A DNA stretch of 42,360 nt. Origin: a virus. Positions 36,767 to 42,360 of the stretch are shown one piece after another. Numbering within the stretch: position 1 is the stretch's first letter; every line of letters begins with the position of its first letter. Below the pieces are notes generated by a model. The model had not been told where the DNA came from, made no database searches, and saw only the letters and a list, made by a program, of their open reading frames with translations. The position numbers were made by a program, and so were the translations under genes. The DNA lies in the IMG/VR virus record IMGVR_UViG_3300025789_000072, positions 1-42,360 of that record. One strand, 5' to 3'.

Positions 36767-36806
36767 CACCTCAAAAGTTTGCAGACTTTCAAAACTGCTT
36801 TTTATT

Positions 36807-36956
36807 ATGCTTTACTACTGCCGCTTCTCCGACAATATCGTCTATGTCTTCAAAAACGACATATTAGCCTCAAAATTCGATTATACTGCCTTTTGCCTTA
36901 GTGTTATATCACCGAAGCAATTTAAAGCCCTAGAACGCAATAATTACAAATTATGA
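36807..36956 (+). CDS. Small hypothetical protein
   Basis: A 49-aa protein beginning MLYYCRFSDNIVYVFKNDIL and ending LERNNYKL; its stop overlaps the XRE gene's ATG (ATGA). An in-frame TTG at 36732 would add 25 poorly conserved-looking residues and overlap the previous gene. Function unknown. Confidence 0.5.
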   Translation: MLYYCRFSDNIVYVFKNDILASKFDYTAFCLSVISPKQFKALERNNYKL

Positions 36957-37144
36957 CAAAAGAAAAACTTTCTTACTACATTCGCACCGAACGTAAACTA
37001 AATGACATATCTTTGCAAGACATGGCAAAAGAGATAGGTGTAACACCCGAAGCACTTTGCCGAATGGAAAGCGGGAAGTATTGGATTAATAGTAAAAATT
37101 TATTTGCTATTTGCGAAGTACTGAAAATTAAAATACTAGAATGA
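36953..37144 (+). CDS. XRE-family HTH regulator
   Basis: A 63-aa protein that is essentially one XRE helix-turn-helix domain: IRTERKLNDISLQDMAKEIGVTPEALCRMESGKYWINSKNLFAICEVLK. It probably binds an operator such as those near 36154 or 17626 (inference). ATGA overlaps on both sides. Confidence 0.8.
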   Translation: MTKEKLSYYIRTERKLNDISLQDMAKEIGVTPEALCRMESGKYWINSKNLFAICEVLKIKILE

Positions 37145-37722
37145 TTTACAAAAATATAACAGATATTAAGGCAAACCCTAAAAACCCTCGTGTAATTAAA
37201 GACGATAAATTTGCTAAATTAGTTAAATCATTACAGGACTTTCCAGAAATGTTACAGAAACGCCCTTTAGTTTGCTTTACCGACGTAGATAATAAAGTAG
37301 TAGTGCTCGGTGGTAATATGCGCCTAAAAGCAGCTAAAGAATGTGGAATGAAGCAACTGCCAGTTATACTTGCAGACGATTGGACGGAAGAACAAAAGAA
37401 TGAGTTTCTTATTAAAGATAATGTAGGTTTTGGCGATTGGAATTGGGAAGAAATAATAGTAGATTGGGATGTAGAACAACTAGGAAAATGGGGGTTAGAT
37501 GTCCCTATATTTCATAATGATTTAGAAATTAATGAAATGACTGATGATAATGTAGATATTACAGAGGAGTTCGACCCCGTAGGAAATACAGGAAATCAGC
37601 AAAGAGTTGTATTTTTATTTGATGGAAAAGATGAAGCTGAAAGTTATCTAAATTCAATAAATGTTGAATTTAAAAAAATGAATATGGCATGGCAAGTAAA
37701 CATGTGTACCCCGTCTATATAA
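37141..37722 (+). CDS. ParB/sulfiredoxin-like N-terminal domain protein
   Basis: A 193-aa protein. Residues 1-110 match the ParB-nuclease/Srx fold: ITDIKANPKNPRVIKDDKFAKLVKSLQDFPEMLQKRPLVC, then VVLGGNMRLKAAKECGMKQLPVI, with GGNMRLKA as the signature. A Trp/Glu-rich segment (WNWEEIIVDWDVEQLGKWG) follows. In phages this domain often stands next to methylases or base-modifying enzymes. Here it overlaps the TAGT gene by 34 nt, so they are made together. Confidence 0.8.
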   Translation: MIYKNITDIKANPKNPRVIKDDKFAKLVKSLQDFPEMLQKRPLVCFTDVDNKVVVLGGNMRLKAAKECGMKQLPVILADDWTEEQKNEFLIKDNVGFGDWNWEEIIVDWDVEQLGKWGLDVPIFHNDLEINEMTDDNVDITEEFDPVGNTGNQQRVVFLFDGKDEAESYLNSINVEFKKMNMAWQVNMCTPSI

Positions 37723-38459
37723 TTTCTAAAGGAAGGTATGAAAAAACATTAACCGCTGATAATTTCGAAAATTCAAATATTGATTATTTAATTGTAGTTG
37801 AGCCACAAGAATATGATTTGTATTGTAAAAAATTAGGCATTAAAAGAGTTTTAAAATTACCATTTTCAAATTTAGGGCTAGGTAGTTATCCAGCTCGTAA
37901 CTTTTGTTGGGAACATGCAAAATTATTAGGTTATAAATATCATTGGTTATTTGATGATAATATACAATATTGGTGTAAATGGATTAATGGGAAACGAACA
38001 AAAATAACTGATATTGATAGTGCATTATTTTTTGTAGAACAATTTACTATAAAAAACAATATTGATATATCAGGATTTGAAGAACCTAATTTTGTTGTTA
38101 AAATACCTAAAAAGCCATTTAAAACAAATTGCCACGTTTATAGTGCAATGCTAATAAAAAACAATTTGCCTTATCATTGGCGACTTAAATACAATGAGGA
38201 TATAGATTTATGCTTACAAGTGTTACATAATGGTGGTAGCACTGCAAGTTGTGTTTATTATATGGCAGATAAAGTTAGTACAGCAGCTAAAATGAAAGGT
38301 GGCAATCAAACAGAGTTATATAAAGGTAACGACCCTAAAAAAAACTTATTAAAAGCTAAAATGATTGAAGCGGTATGGCCACAATATGCAAAAACAGTAA
38401 TAAGATTTGGCAGACATCATCATTTAATAGATTGGAAAGTTTTTAATAAAAAAAAGTAA
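37689..38459 (+). CDS. TET-associated glycosyltransferase (TAGT)
   Basis: A 256-aa protein matching the TAGT family: PVYIISKGRYEKT at the start, VVEPQEYDLYCKKLG, LPFSNLGLGSYPARNFCWEH, WLFDDN (89-91, metal/nucleotide-sugar acidic motif), WRLKYNEDIDLCLQVL and MKGGNQTELYKG. TAGT proteins are GT-A-type enzymes predicted to attach sugars to modified bases such as hydroxymethylated pyrimidines in phage DNA. No TET/JBP oxygenase or hydroxymethylase is seen in the window, so the acceptor base is unknown. Confidence 0.85.
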   Translation: MASKHVYPVYIISKGRYEKTLTADNFENSNIDYLIVVEPQEYDLYCKKLGIKRVLKLPFSNLGLGSYPARNFCWEHAKLLGYKYHWLFDDNIQYWCKWINGKRTKITDIDSALFFVEQFTIKNNIDISGFEEPNFVVKIPKKPFKTNCHVYSAMLIKNNLPYHWRLKYNEDIDLCLQVLHNGGSTASCVYYMADKVSTAAKMKGGNQTELYKGNDPKKNLLKAKMIEAVWPQYAKTVIRFGRHHHLIDWKVFNKKK

Positions 38460-38479
38460 TATATTTACAGCATTAAAAA

Positions 38480-38941
38480 ATGAAATATATGAATAACACA
38501 TTTAAAGTTCCTGAGTTTACAATTAAATTAGATAGTAAAGTAAAAGCAAGTGAAAGGATAAAGATAGAAAGTTCAAAAGACACTTACAAAGTATTTAAAG
38601 AAATATTTGATGCTGATACTATTGATTGGACGGAAACAATGATAATATTAGCATTAAGTAATTCAAATAAAGTTTTAGGGTTTTATAAACTTTCAAGCGG
38701 TGGTCAGACGGGTGTAATATGTGACCCTAAAATTATTTTTCAATTTGCTTTATTAAGTAATGCAAGTAATATTATTTTAGCACATAATCATCCCTCTGGA
38801 ACTTTACAACCTTCAAAAACGGATAAAGCAACAACACAAAAAATAAAAGAGGCAGGATGTTTGTTAGATATTAGATTATTAGACCATTTAATAATTACAA
38901 GTGAAGGTTATTACTCTTTTGCTGATGATTGTTTATTATAA
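38480..38941 (+). CDS. RadC-like JAB/MPN-domain protein
   Basis: A 153-aa protein with the RadC JAMM motif AHNHPSGTLQPSKTD (H-x-H-P-x-G-x8-D), IILALSNSNKVLGFYKLS strands and the C-terminal LLDHLIITSEGYYSF. The fold is a zinc-dependent isopeptidase-like one; RadC's role in DNA metabolism is unresolved. Start ATG at 38480 or 38489. Confidence 0.88.
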   Translation: MKYMNNTFKVPEFTIKLDSKVKASERIKIESSKDTYKVFKEIFDADTIDWTETMIILALSNSNKVLGFYKLSSGGQTGVICDPKIIFQFALLSNASNIILAHNHPSGTLQPSKTDKATTQKIKEAGCLLDIRLLDHLIITSEGYYSFADDCLL

Positions 38942-38952
38942 AATTATTCAAG

Positions 38953-39351
38953 ATGCCATTTCAGAAAGGACATAATTACGGAAACACTTTTAAGAAAGGG
39001 CAAAGCGGCAATCCGAAAGGGCAGCCAAAAAAAGTATTGTCACGGGTTAATGAACAGCTAAAAGAAGAGGGATATTCTGCGGCTTCGGCTAATAATATAG
39101 TTGAGGCATATTCAATATTGATTAACCTAGATGAAGGACGTATTAAGTCAATTATAAGTGACAATAGTTATCCTATGCTAATGCGTATTGTGGCAAAAGA
39201 AATGCTATCTAAGAACGGTGCAGAAATGATTGAGAAAATACTAGACAGGGCGCATGGTAAGGCAATACAAAAACAAGCCCAAGTTAATAAAGACGGGGAG
39301 GATGTTAAACCAACAGTATTAGTTTACAATGGTCAAGAAATAAAACTGTAA
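38953..39351 (+). CDS. Terminase small subunit-like (DUF5681)
   Basis: A 132-aa protein with N-terminal FKKGQSGNPKGQPKKVLSRV, the DUF5681 motif common in small terminase subunits, and a helical rest including IEKILDRAHGKAIQKQAQ. Start at 38953 is chosen over an upstream in-frame ATG at 38929 that would overlap radC. It should recognise the packaging site. The terminase large subunit follows in the same frame after one TAA. Confidence 0.75.
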   Translation: MPFQKGHNYGNTFKKGQSGNPKGQPKKVLSRVNEQLKEEGYSAASANNIVEAYSILINLDEGRIKSIISDNSYPMLMRIVAKEMLSKNGAEMIEKILDRAHGKAIQKQAQVNKDGEDVKPTVLVYNGQEIKL

Positions 39352-39354
39352 TAT

Positions 39355-40725
39355 TTGCAAATCATATTTTCAGATAAACAAAAAGAAGCGTTTGAAGCTG
39401 TACTATCAACTAAGTACAGCTTTATTCTTTTTGGGGGAAGTATGGGTGGCGGAAAGACTTATTGGGGATTAACTACACTTTTATTTTTGTGCGAGGTATT
39501 TCCGAAAAGTAGATTTTGCGTTATTCGTGAAAACTTAGAGAAAATAAGAATTACTACTATCCCATCTTTTCAAAACCTAAAGCCATCTGGAACACTTAAA
39601 ACTTCACCATTCGAATATACTCACCCCAATGGGAGTGTGATAATGTTTAAAGGTGAAAACTACGACAATGATAAGGAGTTAAATTGGTTAAAGGGATTAG
39701 AAGTAAATGGCTTTTTGTTCGAAGAGATTAACGAATGTCAAGAGATCACATTAGATATTTGTTTTGGTAGGGCAGGGCGTTGGAAAACACCAACTAAAGT
39801 ACAAATTGAGCCATTTATTATTGCAACTTGCAACCCTTCAAATAATTGGGTAAAGTCTCGTGTTTACGATAAATGGAAGTCGAATACATTACCCGAAAAT
39901 TGGCTTTATATACCTTCAAAAATAACGGATAACCCCTACCTTACGGAAAGCTACAAAGAAAACCTTAAAAATATGCCACGTTTTCAATATGAGGTATTTG
40001 TTGAGGGGAATTGGGATGTGCAAATGAAAACGGGCGGCGAATTTTACAAATGTTTTGAGATTAATCAGCACGTTGCAGATACTTACTACGACCCCGAATT
40101 GCCTTTACATATTTCATGGGATGACAACGTTAACCCTTACTTGCCAGTAGGTATATTTCAGATTAAGGGAAAAGAGGTTTATATGATTGATGAGATTGCA
40201 GGAGTTACGCCACTAAATACTGTTAAGGCTGTTTGTAATGAATTTATAAGAAAATATCCATCCCATCAATCAGGGTTATTTATTTACGGCGATGCAACTG
40301 CAAGTAAAGAAGATACAAAGCTAGAAAAGGGTTACAATTTTTATAGACTTATTACTGATGCTTTAGTAAGTTACCGCCCTACATTGCGAGTATTACGTTC
40401 AAACCCAAGCGTTAAAATGCGAGGCGATTGGATTAATACAATCTTCGAAAAAGAAATAGGGGGATTGAAAATAGTAATTGGCTCAAACTGCAAAAAAACT
40501 ATTAACGATTTTATTGCAGTAAAAGAAGCTCCTGACGGCACTAAGAACAAAGAAACCGCAACAGACCCGAACACAAAGAAATCTTATCAAGTTGTAGGAC
40601 ATTTTAGTGACCTAGTAGATTATCTTCTTTGCTCCGCTTTTGCCCAAGACTTCACGGCGTATCAACGTGGGGGCATAACGCGCACCCCAACCACAGGCAA
40701 AAATGTCTCTAAAAATAATTATTAA
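39355..40725 (+). CDS. terL: Terminase large subunit
   Basis: A 456-aa packaging ATPase/nuclease. ATPase: Walker A GGSMGGGKT (27-35), Walker B FLFEE (122-126, Glu catalytic). C-terminal RNase H-like nuclease with acidic residues in ISWDDNV and IYGDATAS. It pumps DNA into the prohead and cuts it. The only start near the N terminus is TTG at 39355, 3 nt after the small-subunit stop and in the same frame; no ATG occurs before Walker A. Confidence 0.9.
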   Translation: MQIIFSDKQKEAFEAVLSTKYSFILFGGSMGGGKTYWGLTTLLFLCEVFPKSRFCVIRENLEKIRITTIPSFQNLKPSGTLKTSPFEYTHPNGSVIMFKGENYDNDKELNWLKGLEVNGFLFEEINECQEITLDICFGRAGRWKTPTKVQIEPFIIATCNPSNNWVKSRVYDKWKSNTLPENWLYIPSKITDNPYLTESYKENLKNMPRFQYEVFVEGNWDVQMKTGGEFYKCFEINQHVADTYYDPELPLHISWDDNVNPYLPVGIFQIKGKEVYMIDEIAGVTPLNTVKAVCNEFIRKYPSHQSGLFIYGDATASKEDTKLEKGYNFYRLITDALVSYRPTLRVLRSNPSVKMRGDWINTIFEKEIGGLKIVIGSNCKKTINDFIAVKEAPDGTKNKETATDPNTKKSYQVVGHFSDLVDYLLCSAFAQDFTAYQRGGITRTPTTGKNVSKNNY

Positions 40726-40769
40726 AAATAAACGAACTATTTTAGTACTTTTACGGCAAATTTTATTTA

Positions 40770-41720
40770 ATGGATAGCTTTTTATTTATAGGCGACTATT
40801 ACAAGCAAATACAGGCAGATGCTTTAACGCAAATAATAGGCGGCAGCAATCAAATATTAGAAGCCATACAACGTGCGGCAGTAGAAGAATGTATCAGCTA
40901 TCTAAAACAGAAATACGATACAACACTTGAGTTTGAGCCGGTAACTCAACATAACCGCACTTTATCCTATTTGGCAGAAAACACGGTTTATCTTAATGCC
41001 ATAACTTACGACCCAACAGCTACCTACGCATTGAACGCCTATACGCTATACAATGGAAGCGTCTATGAATGTAGTTTAGCCATTACGATACCTGAAACAT
41101 TTAATCCCGAACATTGGACTTTATTAGGGTTGCAATACGATTTGTTTTATGCGATACTGCCTTACCCAACATTCAACTATCAATCCTTTTATAATGTCGG
41201 CGAGCAAGTATTTTGGCGCAATAAAACATACACGGCTTTATTGCAGACGCAAGTGTTGGGGCATGATGATAAATTACAAATCAACCAAGCTGCAACCGAC
41301 ACAATTTTGAACGTATTCCCTGATGACCCCGTTAATGGGGTAAAGTATTGGGGTGATGGTGTCGATTATAGCGTGCCAGCAAATACGGATTTATCAAATA
41401 CGACCTATTGGGCAAGTGGCGACAATAGAGACCAGAAATTGTTAATGATTTGCGTGGATATTGCACTTTACCACGTTTACGCAAGGATTGCACCAAGGAA
41501 CATCCCAGATTTGAGGATACACCGATACATGGGGGATAGTCAGGACAGGGAGAAGGATACGGGCGGAAAAAGGATATTATACCCTACATATTCAGCTTTG
41601 GGGTGGTTACAAGCTGCCAGCATCGGTGACGATATTACGCCCGAACTTCCACTATTGCAACCAGCGCAAGGTGGCAGAATAAGGTTTGGCGGAAATTTTA
41701 AAAACGTTAATTCATACTAA
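40770..41720 (+). CDS. Mu gp36-like head-tail connector with inserted beta modules
   Basis: A 316-aa protein. The ends match Mu gp36 (DUF1320): FLFIGDYYKQIQADALTQIIGG..AVEECISYLKQKYDTTLEF at the start and LMICVDIALYHVYARIAPRNIPDLRIHRYM later. Typical gp36 proteins are about 140 aa; here about 130 residues (about 75-205) are inserted, with two segments (NAYTLYNGSVYECSL, YNVGEQVFWRNKTYTALL) resembling carbohydrate-binding CBM5/12 modules. Connector role is inferred from place between terminase and portal. Confidence 0.75.
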   Translation: MDSFLFIGDYYKQIQADALTQIIGGSNQILEAIQRAAVEECISYLKQKYDTTLEFEPVTQHNRTLSYLAENTVYLNAITYDPTATYALNAYTLYNGSVYECSLAITIPETFNPEHWTLLGLQYDLFYAILPYPTFNYQSFYNVGEQVFWRNKTYTALLQTQVLGHDDKLQINQAATDTILNVFPDDPVNGVKYWGDGVDYSVPANTDLSNTTYWASGDNRDQKLLMICVDIALYHVYARIAPRNIPDLRIHRYMGDSQDREKDTGGKRILYPTYSALGWLQAASIGDDITPELPLLQPAQGGRIRFGGNFKNVNSY

Positions 41721-41723
41721 ATT

Positions 41724-42360
41724 ATGGGCGCACCAAATAATAATCCATTCGTAGGTTTTCTTAAATCTATCAACCCATTTGGGCAGGATAGCAATAATCC
41801 GTCAGCCGTAAAGAAAGATTTAAGAAATTATATTGCGCCTGTACAATTCCAGCGTCTAAGGGCGGACGTTTTATCGTGGCGTGACATTATGGTAGAATCG
41901 GAATCAGCTTGGTATCCGCATCGTGTCAAAGCCCAACGACTTTTTATTGACACCATCAACAATGCTCAAATATTTGCCTGCATAGAACGCCGAAAGGATT
42001 TGACATTACTCCGCAAATGGGAGTTTATGGATAAGCACGGCAAAATAGACCAATACACGACTGATTTGTTAACCGATACTATCAACGGGCGCAACCAAAA
42101 TAAAGAATGGTTCAACAAGTTTATATCATATTCACTCGATGCCCTTTATTATGGCTACACATTAATTACATTGGGCGATATAGTAAACGATAGTTTTCCT
42201 AACATCGACATAATAAAACGTTGGAACGTTTCGCCGGATAGGTTGAACGTTACCAGTTACGTTTATTCATTGAGTGGAGCAAACTTTATGGAAGAACCCT
42301 ATAAAAATTGGCACGTTTACATTGATACACCAAACGACATAGGTAGCAGCAGGAGCGGTT
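41724..42360 (+). CDS. Portal protein, N-terminal part (3' end outside window)
   Basis: 212 residues, open to the window end. Starts MGAPNNNPFVGFLKSINPFG; DVLSWRDIMVESESAWYPHRVKAQRLFIDTINNAQIFACIERRKDLTLLRKWEF matches the Mu gp29-type portal (DUF935) N-terminal region. Portals form the dodecameric DNA gate of the head. Together with the terminase and gp36 order this supports the call; the truncation is only the window edge. Confidence 0.78.
   Translation, partial: MGAPNNNPFVGFLKSINPFGQDSNNPSAVKKDLRNYIAPVQFQRLRADVLSWRDIMVESESAWYPHRVKAQRLFIDTINNAQIFACIERRKDLTLLRKWEFMDKHGKIDQYTTDLLTDTINGRNQNKEWFNKFISYSLDALYYGYTLITLGDIVNDSFPNIDIIKRWNVSPDRLNVTSYVYSLSGANFMEEPYKNWHVYIDTPNDIGSSRSG

Noticed and set aside
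36574-36792. Minus-strand frame of 72 codons
   Set aside because: It lies over the plus-strand remnants, is isolated on its strand and has no promoter or recognisable motif.

Overview
The window reads as most of the genome of a tailed phage of a Bacteroidota host with a contractile tail. Evidence for the host: promoters of the TTTG-N20-TAnnTTTG type, A-rich start regions with almost no Shine-Dalgarno sequence, gene families typical of Bacteroidota phages (DUF2586 sheath, DUF6046, DUF4942 methylase, DUF3987 helicase, YopX), and four Sec signal peptides that all leave Gln as the first mature residue (the Bacteroidetes Q-rule). No integrase, tRNA or rRNA gene is visible. The window is cut from something longer: it opens inside a structural gene and ends inside the portal gene.

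Layout. 1-589: end of a fibre-like structural protein and a small gene. 726-13707 (+): ClpP-type prohead protease with a nested scaffold-like start, major capsid protein, sheath, tube, tail chaperone with a probable -1 frameshift, tape measure, baseplate genes, a long fibre-like protein and two further signal-peptide proteins. 13725-15702 (+): lysis cassette (two small membrane proteins, a structured RNA, a unimolecular-spanin-like lipoprotein, a GH24 lysozyme, a membrane peptide). 15742-18619 (+): phosphoesterase, small paralogous genes, a secreted NUC nuclease. 18597-23424 (-): about 15 small early genes, including an ASCH-domain protein and an Ala-rich immunity-like protein. A divergent promoter pair lies at 23451-23544. 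23567-35830 (+): Cro-like regulator, GIY-YIG protein, hexapeptide-repeat protein, RecT, SSB, HNH proteins, N6-adenine methylase, VRR-NUC nuclease and primase/helicase. 35831-36221: a gene-free, iteron-rich, AT-rich stretch that is a good origin candidate. 36222-38941 (+): small genes, XRE regulator, ParB-like protein, TET-associated glycosyltransferase (TAGT) and RadC. 38953-42360 (+): terminase small and large subunits, gp36-like protein and portal, which would rejoin the head genes at the left end if the genome is circular.

How it works together. Replication appears to rest on the prim-pol/DUF3987 protein at the iteron region, with RecT, SSB and VRR-NUC for recombination. Methylase, ParB-like protein and TAGT suggest modified or glycosylated DNA. 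RecT, the lysis genes and the virion genes are otherwise conventional.

The strongest candidates for something undescribed are RNA elements: (1) an RNA of about 200 nt at 14222-14427 with a three-way junction and a 7-bp loop-loop match; (2) an element of about 100 nt at 32527-32629 with a promoter-like box, two hairpins whose loops are perfectly complementary over 6 nt, and an intrinsic terminator 7 nt before a start codon; (3) three intergenic hairpins sharing a CTAAYAM loop on different, fully paired stems. Alongside these are repeat-driven gene evolution (an 18-nt hexapeptide array and a paralogue that has lost its array and frame) and Q-rule signal peptides on phage virion-region proteins.
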